Shown here: one piece after another, positions 26,233-35,727 of the stretch | How the letters are laid out: each line of letters opens with the position of its first letter | Position numbering within the stretch: position 1 is the first letter of the stretch | From: Verrucomicrobiota bacterium | GTDB taxonomy: Bacteria; Verrucomicrobiota; Kiritimatiellia; SS1-B-03-39; UBA6053 | Length of the DNA: 60,141 nt | Assembly: GCA_020831635.1 (NCBI GenBank) | Contig: JAFIGC010000016.1 | Coordinates: forward strand, 1 to 60,141 | Direction: 5' to 3' | Notes under the pieces: model-generated | Told to the model about the DNA's origin: nothing | Seen by the model: the letters and a program-made list of their open reading frames with translations, nothing else | Database searches by the model: none | Translations under genes and position numbers: made by a program

Positions 26233-26757
26233 ATGCGTTGCGCGATTTATCCCGGTACCTTTGATCCCATCACCCTTGGTCACATTGACATGGTGAAACG
26301 GGCCGCCCCGATTTGTGACAAGCTGATTGTGGGCGTGGCCCGCAGCACCCCGAAAAACGTGTGGTTCAGCATCGAGGAGCGGGTGGAACTGGTGCGAGAG
26401 GCCTTTCAGGGGCTGGAAGGCGTGGAGGTGCGGACCTTTGAGGGGCTGCTGGTGGATTTCGCCAAAGCCTGCGGCGCCGGGTTTATCGTGCGCGGGGTAC
26501 GCGCCTTTTCCGATTTCGAATACGAATTGCAAATGGCGCTCATCAATCGGAAGTTGGCGCCGGACGTGGAAACGCTTTTTTTGATGCCCGCCGAAGAGTT
26601 TAGCTACGTCAGTTCCTCCCGGGTACGTGAAATCGCGGCCCTGAACGGGGATGTGCGTCGTTACGTCACCCCCGGGACCTATCAGGCCCTGCTCGACAAA
26701 ATTCAGGCCCGGCAGGAAACCCGGGATACCCCGCGCAGATCCGCAGCCGGCGGTTGA
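26233..26757 (+). CDS. coaD: Phosphopantetheine adenylyltransferase
   Basis: A 174-residue enzyme that adenylates 4'-phosphopantetheine to dephospho-CoA, the penultimate step of coenzyme A synthesis. The nucleotidyltransferase motif YPGTFDPITLGHID opens the protein, and the second signature YVSSSRVREIAALNGDV (about 130-146) corresponds to the conserved ISSSxVKE region. The last 20 residues (RQETRDTPRRSA) are a basic tail. It opens the fatty-acid gene block, a sensible location because acyl carrier protein needs the phosphopantetheine group. A weak promoter-like TTGAAG/TAATTC pair lies upstream at 26191-26217. Confidence 0.95.
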   Translation: MRCAIYPGTFDPITLGHIDMVKRAAPICDKLIVGVARSTPKNVWFSIEERVELVREAFQGLEGVEVRTFEGLLVDFAKACGAGFIVRGVRAFSDFEYELQMALINRKLAPDVETLFLMPAEEFSYVSSSRVREIAALNGDVRRYVTPGTYQALLDKIQARQETRDTPRRSAAGG

Positions 26758-26790
26758 CTTTTTCTGTAAACTTGCGAAAGTGGATGGATC

Positions 26791-27252
26791 ATGAACAGCC
26801 AATTACATTTGCATCTGGAATCCATGGAGCACGGCTCGGTTCTTCTCGAAGGCCGTTTGCCGGGCACCTTGTTGGATTTGGGCGACGACCCCACCGTACG
26901 CAATGTCGGTGATATCTCGTACAAGCTGACCGCGGAGCGAAAATCCCATGAAATCCTGGTTCGGGGAACCGTGGAGGCCCCCATGGAACTGGAATGTTCA
27001 AGAAGTGGGCTTTTTTTCTCGACAATCGTCCAAGAATCGGCTTTTTTACGCGACTACTCAAACTCGGACCTGAAAGGGCACATCAATCTGACCGAAGATA
27101 TTCGGGAGGCGGTGATCATCAACATTCCCGCCTATCCAGTCAGCCCCGAAGCCCGATCAAAAGATTTTGTTCTCCCGGGGATCTCCACCGATGAAGATCC
27201 CGATCCGGCGCCCTCCGCATGGTCGGCATTGGATGACTTGAATTTACCGTAA
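26791..27252 (+). CDS. DUF177/YceD-family protein
   Basis: A 153-residue member of the DUF177 (YceD) family, which in most bacteria sits directly upstream of rpmF, as here. The core LVRGTVEAPMELECSRSGLFF corresponds to the conserved stretch where homologues read CxRCL; here the second Cys is replaced by Ser. A later PxSPEARSKDF segment and an acidic C-terminus match the family. YceD has been linked to 23S rRNA and L32 accumulation in bacteria and plants. Co-transcription with rpmF is likely, with a gap of 44 bp. Confidence 0.88.
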   Translation: MNSQLHLHLESMEHGSVLLEGRLPGTLLDLGDDPTVRNVGDISYKLTAERKSHEILVRGTVEAPMELECSRSGLFFSTIVQESAFLRDYSNSDLKGHINLTEDIREAVIINIPAYPVSPEARSKDFVLPGISTDEDPDPAPSAWSALDDLNLP

Positions 27253-27296
27253 CCCTGAAAACATTTTCACCAACATTTTAACCCAAAGAGGTCATC

Positions 27297-27482
27297 ATGG
27301 CTGTTCCAAAGAGAAAAACTTCAAAAATGAAAAAGCGCCTTCGCCGCGCTTCCCATAGTCGTCCCCTCCCCAAAGTGGGGGTGTGTTCCGCCTGTGGCGA
27401 TCCTTCCCTGCCTCATCGCGTCTGCTCTTCCTGTGGTCAATACAATGGTCGCCAGGTGCTCACGGTTTCCGTGGACGACTGA
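27297..27482 (+). CDS. rpmF: Ribosomal protein bL32
   Basis: A 61-residue ribosomal protein beginning MAVPKRKTSKMKKRLRRASH. It has two zinc-type pairs: C30xxC33 and C43xxC46, so this is the zinc-binding (C+) form of L32. It belongs to the large subunit near the peptide exit region. A GAGGTC-type ribosome binding site lies just ahead of the ATG. The arrangement DUF177-rpmF-plsX-fabH-fabD-fabG-acpP is the classic conserved bacterial order. Confidence 0.97.
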   Translation: MAVPKRKTSKMKKRLRRASHSRPLPKVGVCSACGDPSLPHRVCSSCGQYNGRQVLTVSVDD

Positions 27483-27512
27483 TCACCTTCCCGCGAACCA
27501 CTACCGTTTCAA

Positions 27513-28529
27513 ATGCGCATAGCTGTTGATGCCATGGGGGGAGATCATGCCCCCGGGGAAATTGTGGCCGGTTGTGTGGACGCAGTGCGTCAATTTCCCT
27601 CGGTCACCCGCCTGATTTTGGTGGGGGATCAAGACCTGATTCGCCAGGAATTGGACAAACACGGCGACACGCCCGATAAAATCGAGATCCGTCACGCCAG
27701 TGAAGTGGTCGAGATGGGCGAATCCCCGGCCATGGCCTTGCGCCGTAAAAAGGACTCGTCCATTGGCCGGGCCATTGAGCTGGTGAAAAACGGCGAAGCC
27801 GACGCGGTGTTTTCCGCCGGCAACACCGGGGCCGCCGTCGCCGGCGCCACCTTGAAGCTGCGGACCCTCAAAGGCGTGGACCGTCCCGCCATTGCCACCG
27901 TTTTGCCCACCCAAAAACATCCCTTTGTGTTGCTGGACTCCGGGGCGAACACCGACTGCACCGCGCAGATGCTTTGCCAGTTCGCGGTCATGGGCGATGT
28001 GTACGCCCGGGAAATTCTCGGGGTGCCCAGCCCAAAGGTCGGCCTGCTCAGCATTGGCGAGGAGGATGCCAAGGGCAACGACCTCACCAAGCAGACCTTC
28101 CGCATTTTGCAGGCCTCGCATTTGAATTTTACCGGCAACGTGGAAAGTCACGATATTTTCGAGGGCAAGGTCGACGTGGCCATTTGCGATGGTTTCGTGG
28201 GCAACGTGGTCCTGAAAACCGGCGAGGCCGTGGCCCGGGCCATGCGCAAATGGTTTCGGGATGAATTCACCGCGACCCTGCCGCGCAAACTGGGCGCGGC
28301 CATGCTCAAGCCCGCTTTCAACGCCATCAAGGCGAAATCCGACCCCGAAACTTCCGGAGGTGCCCCGTTGTTGGGCGCCAACGGCCTTGTGTTCATCGGC
28401 CATGGTTCTTCCTCCCGGCACGCGGTGTTCAATGCGATCAAAACGATACGGGACTCGTTCCAACACGACATCAACCATCACATTATCGACGACGTGGCGC
28501 GACTGGTCGAGGCCCGCAAAGCGATTTGA
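27513..28529 (+). CDS. plsX: Phosphate acyltransferase PlsX
   Basis: A 338-residue enzyme that makes acyl-phosphate from acyl-ACP for phospholipid synthesis. The opening MRIAVDAMGGDHAP is diagnostic. Further conserved parts include VFSAGNTGA, the LLDSGANTDC region, CDGFVGNVVLKTGE and GAPLLGANG near the end. It acts at the membrane with PlsY, which is not encoded in this window. The start lies 30 bp after rpmF and the gene is followed 9 bp later by fabH. Confidence 0.97.
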   Translation: MRIAVDAMGGDHAPGEIVAGCVDAVRQFPSVTRLILVGDQDLIRQELDKHGDTPDKIEIRHASEVVEMGESPAMALRRKKDSSIGRAIELVKNGEADAVFSAGNTGAAVAGATLKLRTLKGVDRPAIATVLPTQKHPFVLLDSGANTDCTAQMLCQFAVMGDVYAREILGVPSPKVGLLSIGEEDAKGNDLTKQTFRILQASHLNFTGNVESHDIFEGKVDVAICDGFVGNVVLKTGEAVARAMRKWFRDEFTATLPRKLGAAMLKPAFNAIKAKSDPETSGGAPLLGANGLVFIGHGSSSRHAVFNAIKTIRDSFQHDINHHIIDDVARLVEARKAI

Positions 28530-28538
28530 GAGAGATTC

Positions 28539-29534
28539 ATGCCCATTCATATTCTCGGAACCGGCTCTTACACACCTGAAAAAGTGCTCACCAATCAAGA
28601 ATTGGAAAAAATGGTGGAAACCAACGACGAGTGGATCACCACTCGCACAGGTATCCGCCAGCGGCACATTGCCGCCGAGCATGAAGCCACGTCCGATCTG
28701 GCCACCCACGCCGCGCGCATTGCCCTGGAATCCGCCGGAATGGGCGCTGAGGACGTCGATATCATTTTCGTGGCCACCTGCACCCCCGACATGGCGTTTC
28801 CGAGTACCGCCACCCTGGTTCAAGAAAAAATAGGCGCCAAAAACGCCTTCGCCATGGATTTGAGCGCGGCATGCACGGGGTTTGTGTACGGTTTGGAAGT
28901 CGCTCGCAATATGCTGGAAAGCGGACGCTACAAAACCGCCTTGGTGATTGGCGCCGAAAAGATGTCGTCCATCGTCAACTGGGAAGACCGGGGCACCTGT
29001 ATTTTGTTCGGGGACGGTGCGGGCGCCGTCGTCATTTCCTCCCAAGCCGAAGGGCAGGGGGGCCTCGGTCCTTGCAATTTGGGTTCGGACGGCGCCTTGA
29101 GTGAATTGCTGATGGTGCCCGCAGGCGGCAGCCGTCGCCCGGTGGACGCCCAGGTGCTCATCGAGCGCAGCAATACCATTTGCATGGCGGGTCAGGAAGT
29201 GTTCAAGCATGCGGTGAACAACATGACCCAAACCGCAAAACATCTGCTCTCGGAAGCGGGCTGGGACCCGTCGGAACTGAATTTGGTGATTCCGCATCAG
29301 GCCAACAAACGAATTTTGGAAGCCATCCGCATTCGGGTGGGCGTTCCCAAAGACAATGTGTTCGTAAATGTAGACAAATATGGCAACACCTCCGCCGCCT
29401 CCATTGGCATCGCCTTGGATGAAGCGGTGCGAACCGGCCGACTTCACCCTGGCGACAAGGTGATGTTACTCGCCTTCGGGGCCGGTTTCACCTGGGGCGG
29501 CATGTTGCTGGAATGGAGAACCCCCCCATCATGA
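28539..29534 (+). CDS. fabH: Beta-ketoacyl-ACP synthase III
   Basis: A 331-residue condensing enzyme that starts fatty-acid synthesis from acetyl-CoA and malonyl-ACP. The triad is complete: Cys112 in DLSAACTGF, His near residue 250 in VIPHQANKRI and Asn near 280 in YGNTSAAS. The N-terminal TNDEWITTRTGIRQRHIA is typical of FabH. The C-terminal end overlaps fabD as ATGA (29531-29534), so both proteins should be made in step. Confidence 0.97.
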   Translation: MPIHILGTGSYTPEKVLTNQELEKMVETNDEWITTRTGIRQRHIAAEHEATSDLATHAARIALESAGMGAEDVDIIFVATCTPDMAFPSTATLVQEKIGAKNAFAMDLSAACTGFVYGLEVARNMLESGRYKTALVIGAEKMSSIVNWEDRGTCILFGDGAGAVVISSQAEGQGGLGPCNLGSDGALSELLMVPAGGSRRPVDAQVLIERSNTICMAGQEVFKHAVNNMTQTAKHLLSEAGWDPSELNLVIPHQANKRILEAIRIRVGVPKDNVFVNVDKYGNTSAASIGIALDEAVRTGRLHPGDKVMLLAFGAGFTWGGMLLEWRTPPS

Positions 29535-30451
29535 AAAAAACCGCCGTCATTTTTCCCGGACAAGGGGCCCAAGCCGTTGGCATGGGCAAGGCCCTTGTCG
29601 ATGCCTACCCCGAAGCCCTCGATTGGTTCGCCCGGGCCTCGGAAACGCTTGGCTTTGATTTGGCCAAGGTTTGTTTCGAAGGTCCCGCCGAAGAACTCAC
29701 CCGTTCCGACCGCGCCCAGCCCGCGATTTTCGTGCACAGCGTGGTCGCCTATGAATTGCTCAAGGCCAAGACCGGGCTGACCCCGGTGGCGGGCGGTGGA
29801 CTCAGTTCCGGGGAGTGGGCGGCCCTGTATGCGGCCGGAGTGGTCAGCTTTGAAGACGCCATCCGCATACTTCGCGTGCGCGGAGAGGCCATGCAGGCCG
29901 CCTGCGAAGCCGAAAAAAGCGGCATGGTGAGCATCATTGGTCTGGATGACGAAAAAATCGCCGCCATATGCGAGGAACTGGACATTCAAGTGGCCAACTA
30001 CAATTCGCCCGGCCAAACCGTGGTCAGCGGCAAGGCCGAAAGCGTGGCCCGGGTACCGGAGAAAGCCAAAGCCGCCGGCGCCAAATTGGCGGTTTCCCTG
30101 CCGGTTGCCGGCGCTTTCCATTCCCGGATCATGGCCCCCGCCGAGAAAATCTTCGCCGATTTCCTCAATGAAATCGAGTTTTCCGAGCCCAAGTTCCCCG
30201 TCATGTCCAACGTCACCGGCGGGGTGCATGAAAACGCCGCATCCATTCGCGCCGACATGCCCCGACAAATCACCGGATCGGTGCGATGGGTGGAAAATGT
30301 GGTGCTCATGGCCGGTCTCGGCGTGGAGCAAGTGGTCGAATGCGGACCCGGAAAGGTGTTAACCGGACTTGTGAAACGCATTGACAAGTCATTTGATCTG
30401 CATAACGTATCAGACAATGCAACCTTGGAGCAGGCCATCGCCTCTCTGTAA
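29531..30451 (+). CDS. fabD: Malonyl-CoA:ACP transacylase
   Basis: A 306-residue transacylase that loads malonyl groups onto ACP. It opens with [15 protein letters not shown]; the nucleophile Ser92 sits in GLSSGEW, where most FabD proteins have GHSLGEY, so the residue before the serine is Leu instead of His. The catalytic His of GAFHSRIM (near residue 197) and the final NATLEQA-type end are normal. The start at 29531 is chosen over 29513 because of the ATGA overlap with fabH and because the motif FPGQGAQ begins at residue 8 of the shorter form. Confidence 0.95.
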   Translation: MKKTAVIFPGQGAQAVGMGKALVDAYPEALDWFARASETLGFDLAKVCFEGPAEELTRSDRAQPAIFVHSVVAYELLKAKTGLTPVAGGGLSSGEWAALYAAGVVSFEDAIRILRVRGEAMQAACEAEKSGMVSIIGLDDEKIAAICEELDIQVANYNSPGQTVVSGKAESVARVPEKAKAAGAKLAVSLPVAGAFHSRIMAPAEKIFADFLNEIEFSEPKFPVMSNVTGGVHENAASIRADMPRQITGSVRWVENVVLMAGLGVEQVVECGPGKVLTGLVKRIDKSFDLHNVSDNATLEQAIASL

Positions 30452-30480
30452 TTTACACACGAAAACGAAAGAAAGAATCT

Positions 30481-31227
30481 ATGGCCCTTTTGGAAGGAAA
30501 AGTCGCAGTTGTCACCGGAGCCGCCCGCGGCATTGGTCAATCCATCGCCCTCCGCCTCGCGGAAGAAGGCGCGGATCTGGCTCTCTGTGATGTACAGGCC
30601 GAATGGCTGACGGAAACCAAGGAAAAGGTCGAGGCCCTCGGGCGTCGCGCCGAAGCCTATGGGGTGGACGTGAGCAAAGGGGACCAAGTGCAGGCCGGCG
30701 TGGCCGCCATGGCCAAGGATTTCGGTCATATCGACATCGTGGTGAACAACGCCGGCATTACCCGGGACGGTCTTTTGATTCGCATGAGCGAAGAAGACTG
30801 GGACTTGGTGATGAACATCAACCTCAAAGGCACGTTTTTGATGACCAAGGCCGCGGCCAAGGTCATGATGAAGCAGCGTTCCGGCGTTTTCGTGAACATT
30901 TCCTCCGTGATCGGCCTTATGGGCAATCCCGGACAGGCCAACTACGGCGCGTCCAAAGCCGCCGTGAGCAACCTCACCAAAACCGCCGCCAAAGAATTGG
31001 CCGCCCGCGGCATTCGCGCCAACGCCATTGCCCCCGGTTTCATCAAAACCAAAATGACCGACGCCCTTTCCGAGGACGTCCGCAATCAAATGCTTGCCGT
31101 GATCCCCATGAAGGATTTCGGCACGCCCGAGGACGTGGCCAACGTGGTCCTGTTCCTCGCCAGCGATCTTTCCCGGTATGTGACCGGACAGACACTTTCC
31201 GTATGCGGGGGCATGGTTACGGCCTGA
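30481..31227 (+). CDS. fabG: 3-oxoacyl-ACP reductase
   Basis: A 248-residue short-chain dehydrogenase with the cofactor motif TGAARGIG (residues 12-19), NNAG (89-92), catalytic Ser near 141-142, and Tyr155xxxLys159 in NYGASKAA. It performs the first reduction of the elongation cycle with NADPH. Ending [11 protein letters not shown] is standard for FabG. The gene lies between fabD and acpP, 53 bp before the ACP start. Confidence 0.97.
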   Translation: MALLEGKVAVVTGAARGIGQSIALRLAEEGADLALCDVQAEWLTETKEKVEALGRRAEAYGVDVSKGDQVQAGVAAMAKDFGHIDIVVNNAGITRDGLLIRMSEEDWDLVMNINLKGTFLMTKAAAKVMMKQRSGVFVNISSVIGLMGNPGQANYGASKAAVSNLTKTAAKELAARGIRANAIAPGFIKTKMTDALSEDVRNQMLAVIPMKDFGTPEDVANVVLFLASDLSRYVTGQTLSVCGGMVTA

Positions 31228-31280
31228 CCCCTTTTTTCAAACCAACACACCATGATCCAACCCCATTAGGAGTAATTACC

Positions 31281-31517
31281 ATGGCCCTTGAAGACAAAGT
31301 CAAAGACATTATTGTTGAACAGCTCGGCGTTGACGCCGATCAAATTAAACCCGAAGCGTCCTTCATTGAAGACCTCGGTGCCGATTCCCTCGACACCGTG
31401 GAACTCGTGATGGCCTTCGAAGAAGAATTCGGCGCTGAAATCCCCGACGAAGACGCTGAAAAGCTCACCACCGTCGGCGGTGTGGTCGAGTACCTGAAGA
31501 GCAAGGGCATCGAGTAA
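31281..31517 (+). CDS. acpP: Acyl carrier protein
   Basis: A 78-residue acidic carrier protein, [20 protein letters not shown], with phosphopantetheine attachment Ser36 in [18 protein letters not shown] ribosome binding site stands 9 bases before the ATG. It carries growing acyl chains for the products of fabH, fabD and fabG just upstream. A strong terminator follows the stop by 23 bp. Confidence 0.97.
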   Translation: MALEDKVKDIIVEQLGVDADQIKPEASFIEDLGADSLDTVELVMAFEEEFGAEIPDEDAEKLTTVGGVVEYLKSKGIE

Positions 31518-31540
31518 TTTCGATCTCGCTTTTTCTTGAA

Positions 31541-31565
31541 AAACCCCGCTTTGCGGGGTTTTTTT
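31541..31565 (+). terminator. Rho-independent terminator after acpP
   Basis: AAAACCCCGC, a TTT loop and GCGGGGTTTT form a GC-rich hairpin that runs directly into a T tract. It ends the coaD-to-acpP gene block and separates it from hisS. Confidence 0.92.
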
Positions 31566-31601
31566 GTTTCAACCCCCTGAATAACCTCCGAATATCCAAT
31601 T

Positions 31602-32849
31602 ATGTCCGCTATCCCCCAACCCCTGCAAGGCATGTCCGACATCATTTCCCCGGAAGTGGAAGTCTGGCAAACCCTCGAAACCCGTGCCCGCGAAGTCCTG
31701 GCCCGTTTTGACTTCCGGGAGGTCCGCACGCCCATCGTCGAAATGGCTTCCGTGTATCTCCATTCTTTGGGGGACACCAGCGATATCGTGCAAAAGCAAA
31801 TGTACGCCTTTGAAACCCGTGGCGGCAAGCAGGTTTGCCTGCGCCCCGAAGGTACGGCCGGGGTGATGCGGCATTTGGCGGGACGCGGACAGGAGGCCCA
31901 GGACGCGCGGGTCTATTACATGGGGCCCATGTTCCGCGCCGAACGTCCCCAGGCCGGACGCCGCCGCCAATTCCACCAGTTGGGCGTCGAATGCATGGGA
32001 CCTCCCACACCGGAACAGGATGCGGAAGTGATCGCCCTTCAGGCCGCGCTTTTCGAAGCCTGGGAACTCGGTCCCGTGAGCTTTCAACTCAACACTCGCG
32101 GCAGCCCCGAGGATTTCCCCCGGATTCTCGAAGGACTACGCGGTGAATTGGAAGCCCGCAAATCCGATCTCTGCGAAGATTGTCAGCGCCGCATGGACAG
32201 CAACGTCTTGCGGGTCTTGGACTGCAAGGTCCCCGGCTGCAAGGAAATCGTCCAAGAACTTTCCCCCATCACCACTTGGATGGATCCGGCCTCGCTGGAA
32301 TATTTCGACCGGGTACGCAAAACCCTCGATCTCCTGAAAGTGCCCTATGAAGTGAATCCTTTGCTGGTGCGCGGTCTCGATTATTATCAGCACAGCATCT
32401 GGGAGGTCACCTCCACCGCACTGGGCGCACAGGACGCGCTTTCCGGGGGCGGACGCTACCGCATGGCCATGGGAAAGGCCGAATTGGAAGGCGTGGGCTT
32501 TGGCATTGGTATGGAGCGCGTGCTGCTGGCCCTTTCCGAAGCCCAACAAGCCAAATTTTCCGTGGACGCAAAACCTTTGGTGATGCTCGTGGCCCAAAAC
32601 GACGCCGCCCGCGAAGCCAATCTCTCCCTCGCCGCCGACCTGCGCCGGGCCGGACTCCGGGTGCGCATGGATCTCACCGGCAAAAGCATGAAAGCGCAAA
32701 TGAAAGCCGCCGGACGCCAAAACGCCGCCACCGTCCTCATTCGCGGCGAAGCCGAACTCACGGCGGGAACCGTGCAATGGCGAGATATGAGCAACAGTGA
32801 ACAACAGGAAGTGACTCTCGAAAAGGTCGTCGGACTTCTGGTAAAATAG
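31602..32849 (+). CDS. hisS: Histidine-tRNA ligase
   Basis: A 415-residue class II aminoacyl-tRNA synthetase. Motif 1 lies in the REVRTPIVE region, motif 2 is GPMFRAERPQAGRRRQFHQ (about 107-125), and the histidine-specific motif LVRGLDYYQHSIWEV is near residue 255. An insertion with CEDCQRRMDSNVLRVLDC and a later Cys resembles a zinc-ribbon-like feature common in bacterial HisRS. Motif 3 GFGIGMERVL and the anticodon-binding domain at the C-terminus complete the enzyme. It charges tRNA-His. No tRNA gene is near. Confidence 0.96.
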   Translation: MSAIPQPLQGMSDIISPEVEVWQTLETRAREVLARFDFREVRTPIVEMASVYLHSLGDTSDIVQKQMYAFETRGGKQVCLRPEGTAGVMRHLAGRGQEAQDARVYYMGPMFRAERPQAGRRRQFHQLGVECMGPPTPEQDAEVIALQAALFEAWELGPVSFQLNTRGSPEDFPRILEGLRGELEARKSDLCEDCQRRMDSNVLRVLDCKVPGCKEIVQELSPITTWMDPASLEYFDRVRKTLDLLKVPYEVNPLLVRGLDYYQHSIWEVTSTALGAQDALSGGGRYRMAMGKAELEGVGFGIGMERVLLALSEAQQAKFSVDAKPLVMLVAQNDAAREANLSLAADLRRAGLRVRMDLTGKSMKAQMKAAGRQNAATVLIRGEAELTAGTVQWRDMSNSEQQEVTLEKVVGLLVK

Positions 32850-32933
32850 ACCGATTGGGCATAGGAAAAGGAACCACGCATTCCTGAGCCCGCGGAGCGT
32901 ATTTTGGAGGCGCTCATCCACCTCTCCAAGCTT

Positions 32934-33404
32934 CTAATCCAACAACACCCAAAGCTTTTTGCGGCTTTCGGGATCGAGGGCTTCGGGGTCTTCCACGGTG
33001 TAGAGATCTCCGCAAATGTCGCGGATGAGGACGCTGCCGTCGCCAAATCGGCGGGGCCATTCGTCGAGTTCGGTTTGAAAGCCGCGGGGGCCTTGCCGGG
33101 TTTCCACTTCCCAGCAACGCAGTTCGATTTCTTTGCGGCATACGAGGATGCGGGTAATGACAAAGGTGTGGTCGCTTTCCTCGAGTTCGGATTCGAGCAA
33201 GGTTCTGGTCGCCTCGGGCAACGCGACGGGGTCGGGAATCAGGGCCGCTTCTTCGCCTTCTTCATCCCGCAGGGAAATCCATTTGCGGGGATGGGTCCAG
33301 GGAAAACAGCGGCTGACGCGCACAGTTAAACGTTTGTCTCCCTGAATCAGGATCAGTTTCCCGTTGGTGGCGCGTTCGAGTTGAAGGGGAGGGGGACTGC
33401 TCAT
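32934..33404 (-). CDS. DUF1854-family protein coupled to an ABC exporter
   Basis: A 156-residue protein of the DUF1854 family: the central CFPWTHPRKWISLRDEEGEE and the later ITRILVCRKEIELRCWEVET, RFGDGSVLIRDICGDLY are the conserved blocks. No signal or membrane segment is present, so it is probably cytoplasmic. It overlaps the upstream ABC transporter as ATGA (33401-33404). The family is known to be linked to this transporter type, and in Proteobacteria, as I recall, to cyanophycin genes; none of those are in this window. Molecular function is unknown. Confidence 0.85.
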   Translation of the reverse strand: MSSPPPLQLERATNGKLILIQGDKRLTVRVSRCFPWTHPRKWISLRDEEGEEAALIPDPVALPEATRTLLESELEESDHTFVITRILVCRKEIELRCWEVETRQGPRGFQTELDEWPRRFGDGSVLIRDICGDLYTVEDPEALDPESRKKLWVLLD

Positions 33405-35647
33405 ACCGCGAATTTCTGGTGGAGTTCCTGTTGCATGTCGTAAAGTCCTTTGAACACCCCGTCGGGCAGGTTCAGGAGTTCGTCGTGGGTGCCGGTCTCG
33501 GCGATGCGCCCGTCTTTGAGCACGATCAGCCTGTTGGCGCGGCGCAGGGTGGAAAGGCGGTGGGCGATGGCGATGACGGTGCGGCCTTCCACAAGGCGGT
33601 CGAGGGCGTCTTGGATTTTCCGCTCGGTTTCGGTGTCCACGTTGGAGGTGGCTTCATCGAGAATGAGGATGCGGGGATTGTGGAGGATGGCCCGGGCAAT
33701 GGAAATGCGCTGCCGTTCGCCGCCGGACAGGGTCTGGCCGCGTTCGCCGACCATGGTTTCGTATCCCTGCTCGAAACCGCAAATGAATTCGTGGGCATGC
33801 GCGGCCCGGGCGGCTTCGATGATGGCGCCCGGGTCCGGGTTTTCGAGACCGTAGCTGATGTTTTCCATGATGCTGCCGTGAAACAGAAACGGGTCCTGCA
33901 GCACCATGCCCACCTGGCGCCGATAGCTGCCGATGTCCAGATCCTTCAAATCCACGCCGTCGATCAGCGCCCGGCCCAGGGTGGGGTCGTAAAAGCGGGC
34001 GAGGAGATTGATGACGGTGCTCTTGCCGGCGCCGGAAGGTCCGACGAGTCCGATCATTTCCCCGGGCTGGACATGGAAGGAAATGTCCCGAAGAACTTGG
34101 CGAACCCCGTCGTAGGTAAAGCCCACGTTTTCAAAGACGATCTCCCCGCGCAGGGGGGCAAGGACCACCGGATTGGCCACGTCCTGGATTTGCGGTTCGG
34201 TGTCCAGCACCTCGAAAATCCGGTGGGCGGAACTCACGGCCCGGTTCATCATCCGGGTCATTTGCCCGATGGTTTCCAGCGGTTGCATGAACATGCCCGC
34301 ATAGAGCAGGAAGGTCACGAAAGTGCCCATGGTGAGGGGAGGGGACTGTTCGCCGGTCAGGCGGGGCAGGGCGAACACATAGACGGACAGGGTAATGGCC
34401 TGAAAAGAGAAGGTGAGCAGAGGCCAGAAATGCGTCCACACTTTGTGAATTTCCGTGAAGGTGTCCAGGCAGTCGTCGTTTTGCTTGCCAAAGCGGCGCA
34501 CTTCCCGCTCTTCCTGGTGAAAGGCTTTGACCACGCGGATGCCGGGGATGGTGCCGGAGAGCACCGAGGTGAGGTCCGACCATTTGCGCCAGGCCTTGAG
34601 AAAAATGGTCTGCATGCCCCGGCTGTGACGGTAAAACGCAAAGAGAATGAAAGGAACCGGAACCGTCAACAGAAGCCCCAGCCGCCAATCGAGGGTCAGC
34701 AACACCGTCCCCAGCCCGATCAGCATCAGCACCGAAAGGGCCACTTCGATGACCCCGAAGGCGATGAAATCCCAGAGACGGTCGGTGTCCGAGGAGCATC
34801 TGGAGATAATCGACCCGGTTTGCTTGCGGGTGAAAAAGCGGAGGCTGAGGGTTTGCAGGTGACCATACACGTGTTGTCGAATGTCGTGGGCCACCCGTTC
34901 GCCCATGAAGGCCATGCGGCGCAGGCGGATCCACAGAAAGAAAGCCCGCAAGAGAAACGCGCCGCCCAAGAGTCCGACATAGAGCCAAAGACGGTCCGCG
35001 CCCAGGGCACCCGCTTCGATGCCATCGATGAGCAGGCCCGAGACCCGCGGGGGCACCAGGGAAAGCGCGGTCATGCAAACCGCCGCGAATCCCCCGATCC
35101 ACAAATCCGCTTTATAGGGCTTGAGGTAGCCCATCAGGCGCCAAATCACCGCCATTTGACTGCCCCGCACCGCCGCCTGGGCATTGCGAATGGGTTCGGC
35201 CACGCTTTCGGCGTAGACGGTGTCCGCATCCGTGTCCAGCGTGGAGGGGTCCTTGGACTCCAGCATGATTTTGATGTTTTCCATGCAGCGCTGTTGCCTG
35301 CGACTGAAACTCAGTTCCGCCAGCGGAGCGGCTTCCGGGTCCGTTCCCATGATTTTCCAGCGGGAGCAGGACAGGCCGCCGCCGGTTTCGATGCCGGAGA
35401 TTTGTTCGCGGGGAATGCGGATCCAGCTTTGCTTGCCCGGTTCGCTCGCGGTCAGCGCCAGTTCGTTGGGACCGAGAATGACCCATTGTTCCTGCAAATT
35501 TCCCCGTGCGTCCAGATCCGCAAGCGCATACAGCATGATCGGCTGACCCTGCCAGAGGCGTTCGGTTTCCGCGCGCAGGTCATCGGGCAGCGCGACGGGT
35601 TGTCCGGTGTAACTTTGGATGAGACGTTGGTTCAGGGAGGAGGCCAT
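33401..35647 (-). CDS. ABC exporter with N-terminal PH-like domain
   Basis: A 748-residue half-transporter with fused membrane and ATPase domains. Before them is an extra N-terminal part (about 1-165) with a run of beta strands (EQWVILGPNELALTA, SWIRIPREQISGIET) resembling a bacterial PH domain. Membrane domain about 175-480. The ATPase domain has Walker A GPSGAGKST near residue 533, signature LSGGERQRISIARA and DEATSNVDTETE, and the switch His in AIAHRLS. MsbA-like exporters move lipids or peptides. The front domain and coupling to DUF1854 set this one apart. Substrate unknown. Confidence 0.9.
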   Translation of the reverse strand: MASSLNQRLIQSYTGQPVALPDDLRAETERLWQGQPIMLYALADLDARGNLQEQWVILGPNELALTASEPGKQSWIRIPREQISGIETGGGLSCSRWKIMGTDPEAAPLAELSFSRRQQRCMENIKIMLESKDPSTLDTDADTVYAESVAEPIRNAQAAVRGSQMAVIWRLMGYLKPYKADLWIGGFAAVCMTALSLVPPRVSGLLIDGIEAGALGADRLWLYVGLLGGAFLLRAFFLWIRLRRMAFMGERVAHDIRQHVYGHLQTLSLRFFTRKQTGSIISRCSSDTDRLWDFIAFGVIEVALSVLMLIGLGTVLLTLDWRLGLLLTVPVPFILFAFYRHSRGMQTIFLKAWRKWSDLTSVLSGTIPGIRVVKAFHQEEREVRRFGKQNDDCLDTFTEIHKVWTHFWPLLTFSFQAITLSVYVFALPRLTGEQSPPLTMGTFVTFLLYAGMFMQPLETIGQMTRMMNRAVSSAHRIFEVLDTEPQIQDVANPVVLAPLRGEIVFENVGFTYDGVRQVLRDISFHVQPGEMIGLVGPSGAGKSTVINLLARFYDPTLGRALIDGVDLKDLDIGSYRRQVGMVLQDPFLFHGSIMENISYGLENPDPGAIIEAARAAHAHEFICGFEQGYETMVGERGQTLSGGERQRISIARAILHNPRILILDEATSNVDTETERKIQDALDRLVEGRTVIAIAHRLSTLRRANRLIVLKDGRIAETGTHDELLNLPDGVFKGLYDMQQELHQKFAV

Positions 35648-35727
35648 AAGATTCGGGAGGGAATGTAAACCTTCCCCTTATCATCCCGATCATGGAAAAA
35701 GAAAGCGGAAAGGGAAATGAAAGTGAA

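Noticed and set aside
27501-29447. 648-codon open frame on the minus strand
   Set aside because: Antisense to plsX and fabH, both of which show complete family motifs.
30603-31280. N-terminal extension of acpP into fabG
   Set aside because: Out-of-frame overlap with fabG; acpP has its own ribosome binding site and conserved start.
33419-35668. 749-codon open frame on the plus strand
   Set aside because: Antisense shadow of the ABC exporter.
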